Assembly (NCBI RefSeq): GCF_003990185.1
Contig: NZ_RZHF01000009.1
Location: forward strand, 58,470-122,469
DNA: 64,000 bases
Origin: Vreelandella nanhaiensis
GTDB lineage: Bacteria > Pseudomonadota > Gammaproteobacteria > Pseudomonadales > Halomonadaceae
Reading direction: 5' to 3'
The stretch's first letter is position 1, and the number at the start of each line of letters is the position of its first letter. The notes below the pieces were generated by a model that did no database searches, was not told the DNA's origin, and saw only the letters and a list, made by a program, of their open reading frames with translations. The translations under genes and the position numbers were made by a program. Shown here piece after piece: positions 36,802 to 45,795 of the stretch.

Positions 36802-37962
36802 CTAGTCAGGCTGCGGGGTGGCTATAATACGCCAATCACTGCCCACTGCGCGTATATCGTGAATCTTTAACCGCCGCTGGTCAGCCATGCGCGAGAGTCC
36901 TGGCAGCGCGAAAAGCGGCTTTGCTTCGCCGCCCAGTAAAGTGGGGGCAACAAAAAGTTGCAGCTCATCCACCAGCTTCGCATCCAGCAGCGCCCCGGCC
37001 AAGGTGGCTCCGGTTTCAACCAGCAGCTCATTAACCTGTTCGTGTTTCGCTAGCCAATCAAGCAACTCATTCAGCGGCAGCCGCCCGTCGCTCCCGGCCT
37101 CAAATACGTGCACCTCGGCACCAGCGGCCGTTAACTTGGCGCGCTTTTCAGGCGAGTGAGCAGGCGTTGTCATCACCAGCGTGCGGCCAGGCTCGCTCAG
37201 ACAGGCGGCGGCTAGCGGCAGCCGCAACCGGGTGTCCAAAATCACCCGTAGCGGTTGGCGCAGGACAACGCTTTCGGCATTCTCCAACTGTAGCTGCTCA
37301 GCGCGCAGGGTCAGGCGCGAGTCATCCATGATAATCGACTCGACGCCGCTTAAAATGGCGCTAGAGCGCGCCCGCAACCGTTGTACGTGGCAACGCGCCT
37401 CCTGGCCGGTTATCCATTGGGATTCGCCAGACCCCATGGCGGTACGCCCATCCAGGCTCATAGCCATCTTAAGGCGCACGAAGGGCCGTTTATGCTGCAT
37501 ACGAGCGATGAAACCTGGATTCAGGGCTCGCGCATCCGCCTCCAACAGTCCAACGTCAACCTCAATGCCAGCCGCTTTGAGCAGCTCGATCCCACGCCCG
37601 CTTACTTGAGGGTTAGGGTCCACCATGGCCACCACTACTCGCGCTACTTGAGCGTTGGCGAGTGCGACCGCACAGGGGCCTGTTCGCCCAGTGTGCGAGC
37701 AGGGCTCAAGCGTAACGTACGCCGTAGCGCCTTTGGCATGCTCACCGGCGGCATTAAGCGCATGAATTTCTGCATGGGGTTCACCTGTCCGTAAGTGAAA
37801 CCCTTCGCCGACGATACGCCCAGATTGGCCAGGGAGTTGCTGAACAATGACACAGCCCACCCGCGGGTTTGGGTCAGTGGTATAAAGCCCGCGCTTTGCC
37901 AATTGCAGCGCGCGCGCCATATAGCGATGGTCAGCTTCGCTAAATAACGTCCTACTGCTCAT
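36802..37962 (-). CDS. ribD: Bifunctional riboflavin deaminase/reductase RibD
   Basis: Two-domain enzyme of 386 residues performing the second and third steps on the pyrimidine branch of riboflavin synthesis. The deaminase domain has the zinc site HAEIHAL and [11 protein letters not shown]; the reductase domain (from about residue 155) begins [17 protein letters not shown] and has the NADPH-binding [11 protein letters not shown]. The start overlaps the nrdR end by 11 bp, a common arrangement. Confidence 0.95.
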   Translation of the reverse strand: MSSRTLFSEADHRYMARALQLAKRGLYTTDPNPRVGCVIVQQLPGQSGRIVGEGFHLRTGEPHAEIHALNAAGEHAKGATAYVTLEPCSHTGRTGPCAVALANAQVARVVVAMVDPNPQVSGRGIELLKAAGIEVDVGLLEADARALNPGFIARMQHKRPFVRLKMAMSLDGRTAMGSGESQWITGQEARCHVQRLRARSSAILSGVESIIMDDSRLTLRAEQLQLENAESVVLRQPLRVILDTRLRLPLAAACLSEPGRTLVMTTPAHSPEKRAKLTAAGAEVHVFEAGSDGRLPLNELLDWLAKHEQVNELLVETGATLAGALLDAKLVDELQLFVAPTLLGGEAKPLFALPGLSRMADQRRLKIHDIRAVGSDWRIIATPQPD

Positions 37963-38452
37963 TGGGCGACTCGCTTTTCACATCCGCTGACAAGTGAGAA
38001 GGCTCTTGTGAAAGACGATCTATTTCGGCACGAAACTCGTCTATGTCCTGAAATTTGCGATACACCGACGCAAACCGGATATAGGCGACCTGATCCAGAT
38101 TTTTCAATGCCTGCATTACCGACTCGCCAATATCCCGCGCATTGATCTCACGATCACCTCGGGCACGCAGCGTTTGACGAATCCGCTCGACGGCGGCTTC
38201 AATTGCTTCAGCACTCACCGGGCGCTTTTCCAATGCCCGCAACATGCCATCGCGTAATTTTGCTTCGTTAAAACTTTCCCGGGAACCGTCTGCCTTGACC
38301 ACGCGGGGCATCAGCAGCTCAGCCGTCTCATAGGTAGTAAAGCGCTCATGGCAACTGGCGCACTGGCGACGCCGACGCACCTGGTCGCCATCTGCCACCA
38401 GCCGCGAATCGGTTACTCGAGTATCGTTCGCACCACAAAAAGGGCAATGCAT
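37952..38452 (-). CDS. nrdR: Transcriptional repressor NrdR
   Basis: Zinc-ribbon/ATP-cone repressor of ribonucleotide reductase genes, 166 residues. The ribbon CPFCGAN...CASCHERF has the four cysteine ligands and is followed by RFTTYE; the ATP-cone starts near [16 protein letters not shown]. It heads the nrdR-ribD unit. The family's usual length is about 150; the extra residues are a C-terminal tail. Confidence 0.95.
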   Translation of the reverse strand: MHCPFCGANDTRVTDSRLVADGDQVRRRRQCASCHERFTTYETAELLMPRVVKADGSRESFNEAKLRDGMLRALEKRPVSAEAIEAAVERIRQTLRARGDREINARDIGESVMQALKNLDQVAYIRFASVYRKFQDIDEFRAEIDRLSQEPSHLSADVKSESPNEQ

Positions 38453-38605
38453 AGCGGTAAACCCTGTTGTCAGCCCGTGCTGTAAGCCGCACGAATAAGC
38501 ATGTTATAACCTGTTATCACTTACAAACGCATTCAGTCACCCATCAGCTACACGTTTAGAGGCTCTGATGGTTTAAACGCAATATTAACCTTGTATTGTA
38601 GCGAC

Positions 38606-38622
38606 TTGGCACACAAGCTGCA
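38606..38622 (+). promoter_or_regulatory. Candidate sigma-54 promoter of the GH13 phosphorylase
   Basis: TTGGCACACAAGCTGCA matches the sigma-54 pattern TTGGCAC-n5-TTGC with the GG and GC pairs at exactly the right distance; the only departure is C for the first T of TTGC. It would start transcription near 38633, 48 bp before the ATG. A similar element precedes the synthesis operon (45471-45486). An inverted repeat CGTGC-n8-GCACG at 38476-38493, about 130 bp upstream, could be an activator site. Confidence 0.5.
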
Positions 38623-38680
38623 TTGATTCAATACATCTTATCGATTAATTCAGGAGTAAGATTGTTATAAGGAGGCCTGC

Positions 38681-40444
38681 ATGCCTGAGTTCAAAAAGAC
38701 GCTTCACGTCTATTTAACGCATCTTTATGGCCCACGCGCAGAGGAAGTTCAGCGCCGTTTACTACAGCACATCGATCATTTTCTCCCCCTACTAACGCCC
38801 TCTGCACGCAGCAGTGCGCCTCATTCTCAATCAGCACCAACATGGAGCGAAAAGGACCAGTGGCTGATCTGTTATGGCGATTCCATCATTGATGCGGATT
38901 TACCGCCACTGGCGGTGCTGGATGACTTCTTGCAGGCGCGTTTAGGTGATCGTATTAGCGGCGTCCATGTTCTGCCCTTCTTTCCTTGGAGCAGCGATGA
39001 CGGCTTCTCGGTGATTCACTACCGTGAAGTCAATCCTGAGTTAGGCGACTGGCCCCATATCCAGACGCTAGCCCGCCATTATGATTTGATGGCTGACCTT
39101 GTGCTTAACCATGTTTCCAGAGAATCACTGTGGTTTGTCGATTACCTGAGCGGCAGCTCACCTGGCCGCGATTATTTTATTGAAGTGGATCCTGAAACGG
39201 ATGTTTCCCAGGTTACCCGCCCACGTAGCAGCCCACTCTTGGTGCCGGTTGCGACACGTCGCGGGACACGCCATCTGTGGGCGACCTTTTCTGAAGATCA
39301 GCTCGACCTGAACTTTGAAAACCCAGATGTACTGCTTGAGTTTGTGGGCATTTTACTGTTTTACCTGCAGCAAGGTACGCGAATCATTCGCCTGGATGCG
39401 GTAGCGTTTCTATGGAAACGGCTGGGGACTTCCTGCATCCATTTACCTGAAACCCACACTGTTGTACGCCTGTTACGGGCGATTGTTGACCATGTTGCCC
39501 CTGGTACTTTACTGGTTACCGAAACCAACGTGCCCCATGAGGAAAATATCAGCTACTTCGGTTTGGAACGATTGCCCGAGGGTGCACCCGACGAAGCGCA
39601 TATGGTTTATCAGTTCGCGCTACCACCGCTACTGCTTCACACCTTGACGCGAGGTGAATCAGAGACTCTGCAAACCTGGTTGTCGAGCCTACCGGTACTG
39701 CCAAACCAATGTACATACCTCAATTTTACAGCAAGCCACGATGGTATTGGCGTACGCCCTTTAGAAGGCTTGCTACCTAACCATGAACGTGACGCGCTTT
39801 TGGAGCTGATGCATCGCTTTGGCGGTTTTGTCAGCATGCGCAGCAACCCCGATGGCAGCGATACACCTTACGAAATCAATATTACCTGGTTTGAGGCAAT
39901 GCGCGGCACACGCCGCGGCCCTGATCCATGGCAGGTTGCGCGCTTTTTATGTAGTCAGGCCATCATGCTGAGCCTGCAAGGCATTCCCGCTTTATATATC
40001 CACACGCTGACCAGCACGCTTAACGATGTTGAAGGGGTTGAACGGAGTGGTCGTTTGCGCTCCATTAACCGCCGCCGCTGGCAGCGAAGTGAGCTTGACC
40101 TGCTGCTCGATAATACGGCAAACCCGACCCATTATATTTTTCATGCACTTTGCCGGTTTCTCGAATGTCGCCGGCAGGAACCTTGCTTTCACCCTAGCGC
40201 TGCACAGCGTGTTCTTGTATCACCGCCCGAGCTGCTTGCCATTGAACGCGGTCCACTACGCGACGGGCGCAGGCTACTGGCGCTTTATAACGTGACAGAT
40301 AAGCCTCTACCACTTCCAAACGCTGGCGATGCCGTTACCCAGGCGCTTGAACAGCATGATTGGCAAGCCATTGAAAGTGATAGTCCAGAACTGGAGGATA
40401 CACTGCCGCCCTACGCAGTACGTTGGTTAATCACTTTGGCGTAG
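38681..40444 (+). CDS. Glucosylglycerate phosphorylase-like enzyme (GH13 subfamily 18)
   Basis: A 587-residue GH13 sugar phosphorylase. The nucleophile is D239 in IIRLDAVAF, the acid/base E281 in VTETNVPHEEN, and the third acid D354 in ASHDGIG. The segments LWKRLGTSCIHLPETHTVVRL and ETNVPHEENISYFG fit the glucosylglycerate phosphorylase/YcjM branch better than true sucrose phosphorylases. Family enzymes split glucosylglycerate with phosphate to glucose 1-phosphate and D-glycerate. The genes for making that solute lie 3 kb away on the other strand, which supports this over sucrose phosphorylase. A strong AAGGAGG ribosome site precedes the ATG. Confidence 0.78.
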   Translation: MPEFKKTLHVYLTHLYGPRAEEVQRRLLQHIDHFLPLLTPSARSSAPHSQSAPTWSEKDQWLICYGDSIIDADLPPLAVLDDFLQARLGDRISGVHVLPFFPWSSDDGFSVIHYREVNPELGDWPHIQTLARHYDLMADLVLNHVSRESLWFVDYLSGSSPGRDYFIEVDPETDVSQVTRPRSSPLLVPVATRRGTRHLWATFSEDQLDLNFENPDVLLEFVGILLFYLQQGTRIIRLDAVAFLWKRLGTSCIHLPETHTVVRLLRAIVDHVAPGTLLVTETNVPHEENISYFGLERLPEGAPDEAHMVYQFALPPLLLHTLTRGESETLQTWLSSLPVLPNQCTYLNFTASHDGIGVRPLEGLLPNHERDALLELMHRFGGFVSMRSNPDGSDTPYEINITWFEAMRGTRRGPDPWQVARFLCSQAIMLSLQGIPALYIHTLTSTLNDVEGVERSGRLRSINRRRWQRSELDLLLDNTANPTHYIFHALCRFLECRRQEPCFHPSAAQRVLVSPPELLAIERGPLRDGRRLLALYNVTDKPLPLPNAGDAVTQALEQHDWQAIESDSPELEDTLPPYAVRWLITLA

Positions 40445-40570
40445 TCTGAAAATGGTAACGACCTGCCCCCCATCCAGGGTGTTTTTATATGCTCTGTTTA
40501 CTTGGTCTGATAGGTTATGGCGAGTTCATGGTTCTCTTTGCGCACTTGCGTATCAGACAAGGATGATGTG

Positions 40571-41350
40571 ATGTCTTTTAGACCTTCTGTTATTAGCAGC
40601 CTGCTTTTAATAGCCAGCGTTAGCACGGCAAGCCAAGCAAGCGAGTTGCCCGCCCCCATTCAAGCTCTGGCTGACCAAGGATGGGAAATTCATGGACAGT
40701 TTGACGCTCCCGGCGGCTTGCGTGGCTTTGGCGCCAGCACTCAAGGTCAGGAAATTGCTATCTACCTGACGCCAGACAGTGAACACGCCATTGTTGGCAC
40801 ATTGATGGATAGCCAAGGCAATAACCTGACAGAGGCGCAGCTTGATCAACACGTCCGCACCGCCCTGGAAGCCGAAACTTGGCAACTGCTTGAAGAGAGC
40901 CACTGGATTCAGGATGGCAACCCTGACGCCCCACGGCTGGTTTATACCTTTACCGACCCCAACTGCTCATACTGCCAGCAGTTTTGGGAACAGACTCGCC
41001 CCTGGGTTGAGGCGGGCGAGGTCCAGTTGCGTCATATTATGGTAGGCATATTAGCTCCTGACAGCCCCGCCAAGGCAGCCGTGCTGCTGGGCGCTCATGA
41101 CCCGAGTGCTGCTTTTAAACGTCACAAAGAGAGCGAAGCCATTACGATAAGCGCTCAGCCTCGCGATATTGAAGATCAGGTGTATGCCAATAACCAGCTG
41201 TTCGAAGGCTTGGGGCTCTATGCAACCCCCACCAGTGCCTTTCTACGTGAAACGTCTAACGGCGATATACGTATTGAGCGTATGCAAGGAATGCCAGACG
41301 AAGCGCAGTTGACCAAAATGATGGGTGGCCCAGCACCTGATACAAAATAA
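40571..41350 (+). CDS. dsbG: Periplasmic thiol:disulfide interchange protein, DsbG/DsbC-like
   Basis: With the ATG at 40571 (AAGGATG ahead), the 259-residue product has a Sec signal peptide of about 23 residues, an N-terminal dimerisation-type domain and a thioredoxin-like domain with redox motif CSYC in FTDPNCSYCQQF. The cis-Pro loop ATPTSAF follows. Overall order matches DsbG more than DsbC. It probably isomerises or reduces disulfides in the periplasm. It sits between osmolyte and chemotaxis genes without an obvious link, and has its own terminator. Confidence 0.82.
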   Translation: MSFRPSVISSLLLIASVSTASQASELPAPIQALADQGWEIHGQFDAPGGLRGFGASTQGQEIAIYLTPDSEHAIVGTLMDSQGNNLTEAQLDQHVRTALEAETWQLLEESHWIQDGNPDAPRLVYTFTDPNCSYCQQFWEQTRPWVEAGEVQLRHIMVGILAPDSPAKAAVLLGAHDPSAAFKRHKESEAITISAQPRDIEDQVYANNQLFEGLGLYATPTSAFLRETSNGDIRIERMQGMPDEAQLTKMMGGPAPDTK

Positions 41351-41392
41351 AATAGTATTTTTACTAAAAAATACACCTAACCATCTGTTTTT

Positions 41393-41420
41393 AAACGCCT
41401 GTAGATCAGGCGTTTTGTTT
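41393..41420 (+). terminator. Intrinsic terminator after the dsbG-like gene
   Basis: Stem AAACGCCTG / CAGGCGTTT with a 5-base loop, followed by TGTTT on the + strand. It lies 42 bp behind the stop and separates the dsbG-like gene from the chemoreceptor. Confidence 0.75.
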
Positions 41421-41525
41421 ATATATCCCTCTTGCAAAAAATAAGTCGCCATATCCCTAAGCACATAGCCAGCCCGGCCGATATATAAGCTTCATTCACT
41501 TTTTGAAAGGCTGTAACAGAAAATC

Positions 41526-43127
41526 ATGACGCGACTGACCATGAACCAACGACTCTGGGGCATATTGGGAATTATCTGCCTTGCCATGTTAACGCTGGTA
41601 GGCTGGCTAACCTGGGAAACCCGCCAAACCATTGAAGAAGAGCGCCGCACCAGTATCCAATACGTCGTGGAAAGCCTTTCTTCACAATTACAGGCGCTTC
41701 AAGCGCAAGCAAGTCGTGGGGAGATTACGGTCGAAGAAGCCCAGCAGCGCGCTATTAATAGCATAGCGAATGCAAATTTTGCTGAAGGAGAATATATCTT
41801 CGCCTTCGATGACCGCATGCGTATCGTGTCGCACCCAAACCGCCCTCGTGGCGAGGACATGAGTAACTATAAAGATGCTAGTGGTATGGATCTGTATAGC
41901 GCATTTCTTGATGCTGCGCGCTCAGGTGGCGGGCATGTTGACTATTACTCACGCCGCCTATCAGGCGACGAACAGTTTCCTAAAATCAGCTATTTTGCTT
42001 ATTTACCAGAATGGGGCTGGGCATTTGGTGCAGGCATCTATGTCGATGACATTAATGCAGCCTTTGTCAGTAATCTTGTTCGCTCGCTGATTGCCTTTTT
42101 GATCATTGGCATCCCTGTTGCACTACTGATGGGTTGGGTTATTCGCGATGTGGGGCGCCGCTTGGGCGGAGACCCACGCTACGCTGCAACAGTAGTACGC
42201 CATATTGCCGATGGCGACCTGACCCGAAATACCACGCTTGCACGCTCTGATCAAGAAAGCCTGCTGTATGATATTAACCGCATGCGTGAATCGTTAGCTG
42301 ACACTATCGGTGATATTCATTACGGCGCAGATCAGGTCAACAATGGCGTTGAACAAATTGTGGGCGTTAATGAGGAGCTTTCGACGCGTACCGAGCAGCA
42401 GGCTGCGTCTCTGGCTGAAACCGCTTCCAGCATGGAAGAGCTTACGGCAACGGTGAAGCAGAATGCCGAACATGCCGATCACGCCCGCAAGCTGGCCACC
42501 ACAACCGCCGATAATGCGCGGCGCGGCAGTGACGCCATGACCGCCGTGGTGGATACCATGGCCAACATCAACGAAAGCTCGGCGCAAATGAGCAGTATCG
42601 TTAATACCATTGATGCGATTGCCTTCCAGACCAACATTCTGGCGCTCAATGCGTCCGTGGAAGCCGCGCGGGCAGGCGATCAGGGGCGGGGGTTTGCGGT
42701 AGTGGCCAACGAGGTACGCCAGCTTGCCAGCCGCTCTGCCGCCGCCGCCCAAGAAATCAAAAAGCTGATTGAGAACTCCGGCGCCAAGGTTGCCGATGGT
42801 AGCCAGCAAGTCCGCAACACCGGCGAGATCATCAATAGCGTCGTGACTGACATACAGCAGCTCAGCACGTTGGTACAGGAAATTTCTGCGGCCACCAGTG
42901 AGCAAAGCAGCGGTATCGAACAGGTCAACCTGGCGGTCACGCAGATGGATCAGATGACTCAGCAAAATGCGGGCCTGGTACAGGAAAGCAACCACGCAAC
43001 GCAGTCACTTGCACAGTTGAGCACGCAGCTTCGCCAGCGCGTGGCTAATTTCCGTATTAATCAAAGTGCAGCGCCAGCCGCTCTGCCCTCGTCGGCACGT
43101 TATGTTACTGAAGAGAGCAACTTCTAG
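41526..43127 (+). CDS. Methyl-accepting chemotaxis protein with a single-Cache sensor
   Basis: A 533-residue chemoreceptor. A membrane segment (residues ~10-28) is followed by a ~150-residue periplasmic domain with the single-Cache features [18 protein letters not shown] and [15 protein letters not shown] second membrane helix near residue 190, a HAMP domain and a cytoplasmic coiled-coil follow. The hairpin tip [23 protein letters not shown] is canonical. Single-Cache receptors of this type often sense small carboxylates. It ends in ESNF without a clear methyltransferase-docking pentapeptide. Confidence 0.92.
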   Translation: MTRLTMNQRLWGILGIICLAMLTLVGWLTWETRQTIEEERRTSIQYVVESLSSQLQALQAQASRGEITVEEAQQRAINSIANANFAEGEYIFAFDDRMRIVSHPNRPRGEDMSNYKDASGMDLYSAFLDAARSGGGHVDYYSRRLSGDEQFPKISYFAYLPEWGWAFGAGIYVDDINAAFVSNLVRSLIAFLIIGIPVALLMGWVIRDVGRRLGGDPRYAATVVRHIADGDLTRNTTLARSDQESLLYDINRMRESLADTIGDIHYGADQVNNGVEQIVGVNEELSTRTEQQAASLAETASSMEELTATVKQNAEHADHARKLATTTADNARRGSDAMTAVVDTMANINESSAQMSSIVNTIDAIAFQTNILALNASVEAARAGDQGRGFAVVANEVRQLASRSAAAAQEIKKLIENSGAKVADGSQQVRNTGEIINSVVTDIQQLSTLVQEISAATSEQSSGIEQVNLAVTQMDQMTQQNAGLVQESNHATQSLAQLSTQLRQRVANFRINQSAAPAALPSSARYVTEESNF

Positions 43128-43187
43128 GCCTTAATCACGCTCGGCAGGCTGGATCCTGCCCGACCAAACGTCTTTTCAGAATAAACA

Positions 43188-43219
43188 ACGCCCTCTTTGC
43201 CTTCTGGCTCAGGGGGCGT
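43188..43219 (-). terminator. Possible terminator of the gpgP-gpgS operon
   Basis: ACGCCC / GGGCGT pairing around an inner GCC-TTCT-GGC hairpin, followed on the - strand by TTGTTTATT. A second hairpin in the same convergent gap (43141-43163, GGCAGG/CCTGCC) may serve the chemoreceptor transcript. Neither has a long U-run. Confidence 0.4.
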
Positions 43220-43252
43220 GTTAACTTATAGGCAACTGCCTTGCTTCATGTT

Positions 43253-44473
43253 TTATACCTTACCCTGATTATCCAGCTCGACAGCCTCATGCATCCGGCT
43301 TAATAGATCGGGCACTGCCGCCTGCACCCGGTTCCAGCTGGGGATAAAAGGCCGCTCACGAGGGTTATCCAAAAAGAGGTTGCCTGCCTCCAACAGATTA
43401 CTGGCAAACAGCTCTACCGCCTGCTCTTCGCAGTGGCGGTCCAGACTTAAGCCGTTCATGGTGGCGTCATGGTCATAGGCTTCTATCAGATCCAGCGCCA
43501 GCCGGTAATAAGTGGCCTTTAGCGTCCGGAAATCTTCGCTACTAAAACTTACGCCTTGGGTAGCCAGCTTACGGTATAGCGCCTTGGAAATATCCAGACT
43601 CATTCGGTTCAAGCCGCCGCTAGGGTCCTGTTCGCTGATGGGCTGGTGTTTATGGTCATAAGCATCAGCAATATCTACTTGGCAGAGCTGGCGGTGGGCG
43701 TAGTTACGCTGTAACTCAGACAGCACGCCGATCTCAAGCCCCCAGTCTGCGGGTATGCGAATGCCTTCCAATACCTCACTACGCATGGCGAACTCACCTG
43801 ACAGCGGGTAGCGGAAACTATCCAGATAATCCAGGTAAGGCAATGGCCCGCAAACAACTTTAAGCGCGCGCAGCAAAGGGGTTACCAGCAAGCGTGATAC
43901 CCGGCCATTGAGTTTGCCTTCGGCAATACGGGGGTAATACCCCTTACAAAAACTATAGTGAAAGCGCGGATGCGCAACCGGATACATCAAGCGTGCCAAA
44001 AGTCCCCGGTCGTAGGTAAGAATATCGCAGTCATGTAGCCCAACTACGGTTGAGCGGTGCGAAGCTAAGACATACCCCCCGCAGTACCACACGTTACGTC
44101 CCTTACCGGGTTCCAACGCACCCAGCCCATGGCTTTCAAGCTCTGCGTCCAGCTCGCGCAGACGCGGGCCGTCATTCCATAGAATACGAGTATGCTGTGG
44201 CAGGCGTGAAAAAAACTCCCGGGCGTATAAAAACTGGTCGCGGTCTGCTCGGTCCAGACCAATGACGATTTCATTTAGATAAGGGACTTGTGCCAGTTCA
44301 TCCACTATTTTGGATAGCGCAGGCCCTTCCAGCTCAGAAAATAGTGACGGCAAGATCAGCCCCATGGGGCGCCGCCTGGCAAACTGGATAAGCTCTTTTT
44401 CTAGCGCTTCAACGGGGCGACGTGTGAGGTTATGAAAATCGGTAATCACTCCATTTTGGTGAAAATCACTCAT
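43253..44473 (-). CDS. gpgS: Glucosyl-3-phosphoglycerate synthase-like glycosyltransferase (GT81)
   Basis: A 406-residue GT-A glycosyltransferase. GKGRNVW (123-129) and the metal-binding DCD (148-150, in GLHDCDIL) match glucosyl-3-phosphoglycerate synthases of family GT81; W-GLEIG appears later as in the same family. It would transfer glucose from a nucleotide-glucose to 3-phosphoglycerate. The next upstream gene, 18 bp away, is the matching phosphatase. GGGAGG lies before the ATG. A mannosyl donor cannot be excluded by eye. Confidence 0.82.
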   Translation of the reverse strand: MSDFHQNGVITDFHNLTRRPVEALEKELIQFARRRPMGLILPSLFSELEGPALSKIVDELAQVPYLNEIVIGLDRADRDQFLYAREFFSRLPQHTRILWNDGPRLRELDAELESHGLGALEPGKGRNVWYCGGYVLASHRSTVVGLHDCDILTYDRGLLARLMYPVAHPRFHYSFCKGYYPRIAEGKLNGRVSRLLVTPLLRALKVVCGPLPYLDYLDSFRYPLSGEFAMRSEVLEGIRIPADWGLEIGVLSELQRNYAHRQLCQVDIADAYDHKHQPISEQDPSGGLNRMSLDISKALYRKLATQGVSFSSEDFRTLKATYYRLALDLIEAYDHDATMNGLSLDRHCEEQAVELFASNLLEAGNLFLDNPRERPFIPSWNRVQAAVPDLLSRMHEAVELDNQGKV

Positions 44474-44491
44474 ATGCTTCCCTCCCTGGCT

Positions 44492-45409
44492 TTATTGAGT
44501 AATAGCAGCGCTTTGCTTGGCCGCACTTAACCGGCGGCTATCCTGGCCCCACCAGTAAGCGACTCCTTCCGCCCAGCCACTCGGCCCAGTGGCTTTCGTG
44601 CGATATAGCGCTGAGGTTTGTGGTGTTACAGACGATTTATGAATGCCCTTAATGACGACTGCCTGGTCGACTACCTCTAGCATCGTCATATCGTTTGGCC
44701 CATCACCCAGACCTAATGATAGCGGCGTACACCCTCGTAACGTAGCAAACCGTTTGATCAACCATGTGACAGCGCAGCCCTTATCTGCTGAACGCCCCAT
44801 TACATGCCAAAAGCGCCCTCCCTGGGTAAGTTCAAGACCATCACCTTCAAGGGCAAGGCGAAAGGTATCAATCGATGCAGTGTCATCCTGCCAGATAAGC
44901 GGTTCGCTACCTTCGCGTTGCTGTGCCTTCTGGGCGCGCCTTTCATCCAGGCCGGTCAGTTTAGCCACGTCCTGAACGCTCAACTCATTCATGCTCGTAA
45001 ACTTAATGCCCAGACGCTTTCGCCATATCCGTAAGCGTGCCCGAATAAAGCTAACATCAACCCCCATGTGTTTTATAACCACACCATCTCGCCCATTACC
45101 GGGGCGGTCTAGACGCGCATGACACCAACTGGGTGGCAAGCCAATAATCGCACCGTTTTCGGCGACAAAAGGAGTGGCGGTAAGCCCTAACGCCTCACGC
45201 AGGAGCAATAGCTCTGCTCGCGTTTTGCTTGTCACCGGAATGACCGGCACCCCTAATTCTTTAAGGCGCGCAAGGCTAGGGGCGGCAGGCGAAAAGTCAT
45301 AGCTATGGTGGTCAAGCAGTGAGCCATCTAAATCGGTTAGCACCAAACGTGACCGACGCTCTGCGTCAGGTATATCGGCTAGCAATGTAGTACTGATATG
45401 CTCAGACAT
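44492..45409 (-). CDS. gpgP: HAD-IIB phosphatase, glucosyl/mannosyl-3-phosphoglycerate phosphatase
   Basis: A 305-residue HAD-IIB (Cof type) phosphatase. Motif I is LTDLDGSLLDHHSYD (nucleophile D26), motif II SKTRAELLLL, and motif IV LGLGDGPNDMTML; GRSADKGCAV is shared with mannosyl-3-phosphoglycerate phosphatases. It removes the phosphate from the product of the adjacent synthase, giving the compatible solute glucosylglycerate. It is the first gene of the two-gene operon. Family members accept both the glucosyl and mannosyl substrates, so the name depends on the synthase. Confidence 0.83.
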   Translation of the reverse strand: MSEHISTTLLADIPDAERRSRLVLTDLDGSLLDHHSYDFSPAAPSLARLKELGVPVIPVTSKTRAELLLLREALGLTATPFVAENGAIIGLPPSWCHARLDRPGNGRDGVVIKHMGVDVSFIRARLRIWRKRLGIKFTSMNELSVQDVAKLTGLDERRAQKAQQREGSEPLIWQDDTASIDTFRLALEGDGLELTQGGRFWHVMGRSADKGCAVTWLIKRFATLRGCTPLSLGLGDGPNDMTMLEVVDQAVVIKGIHKSSVTPQTSALYRTKATGPSGWAEGVAYWWGQDSRRLSAAKQSAAITQ

Positions 45410-45470
45410 ACACGGCCTCTTGTTGGCTGGAGATACTCAGGGTGTTGTCTTAAATTACTACCATACACAA

Positions 45471-45486
45471 GCAGCTTTTAGGCCAA
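45471..45486 (-). promoter_or_regulatory. Candidate sigma-54-like promoter of gpgP-gpgS
   Basis: On the - strand: TTGGCCTAAAAGCTGC, with GG and GC spaced as in sigma-54 promoters and ending 62 bp before the gpgP ATG. It shares TTGGC and AAGCTGC, in register, with the element before the GH13 phosphorylase gene. The AC following TGGC in the consensus is replaced by CT, so it is weaker than the first. It could also be a site for another common regulator. Confidence 0.4.
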
Positions 45487-45683
45487 AAATAAAAAACCAT
45501 TTTATTATCCAAAAGTTAATACAAAGCGCTCTGTAATAGAGCCACTGACCTATAAAATATAGCTGGCTCAAAGCATTATTGTTGTGCGCCTGGTGTGCAT
45601 TAAGAAAGATTAAAAAACACGTCAAAACCTTCTAGTCGACTTAAAATTGCTTACTAAAACTTGGAAAAACCTACACTAGAGCT

Positions 45684-45788
45684 AAATTGAAATTGTACTC
45701 ACCGGCACCTTTGTATACCCCCTCACCTGATGCCGGTGAGTTGCAATAAGCCAAGCTTTAGGCCCGTCACCCCCGGCGGGCTTTTTTT
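45684..45788 (+). ncRNA. Candidate small RNA with a C-rich loop
   Basis: The 386-bp gap between gpgP and the MotB-like gene has no convincing frame but holds a strongly structured stretch. CTCACCGGCA (45698-45707) pairs with TGCCGGTGAG (45731-45740), and the stem extends outward through ATTG/CAAT with a small bulge. The 23-base loop contains TACCCCCTCACCT, complementary to Shine-Dalgarno-like sequences. A GCCCG/CGGGC hairpin with seven T follows. A weak -35/-10 pair (TTGCTT at 45647, TACACT at 45672) would start a transcript of about 105 nt. No known RNA family was recognised. Confidence 0.5.
45761..45788 (+). terminator. Intrinsic terminator of the candidate sRNA
   Basis: GCCCG / CGGGC stem with a ten-base loop followed directly by TTTTTTT on the + strand. 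No protein gene lies upstream on this strand within 2 kb, so its presence argues for a noncoding transcript. It ends 8 bp before the stop codon of the convergent MotB-like gene. Confidence 0.7.
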
Positions 45789-45795
45789 ATGCCCT

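Noticed and set aside
38681..40444. Calling the GH13 enzyme sucrose phosphorylase
   Set aside because: Its acid/base region (TETNVPHEEN) and the nearby glucosylglycerate synthesis genes fit glucosylglycerate phosphorylase better; no sucrose transport or hydrolysis genes are nearby.
45583..45599. NtrC-like enhancer upstream of gpgP (TGTGCGCCTGGTGTGCA)
   Set aside because: Only part of the palindrome matches, so it is too weak to annotate despite its suitable distance from the sigma-54-like element.
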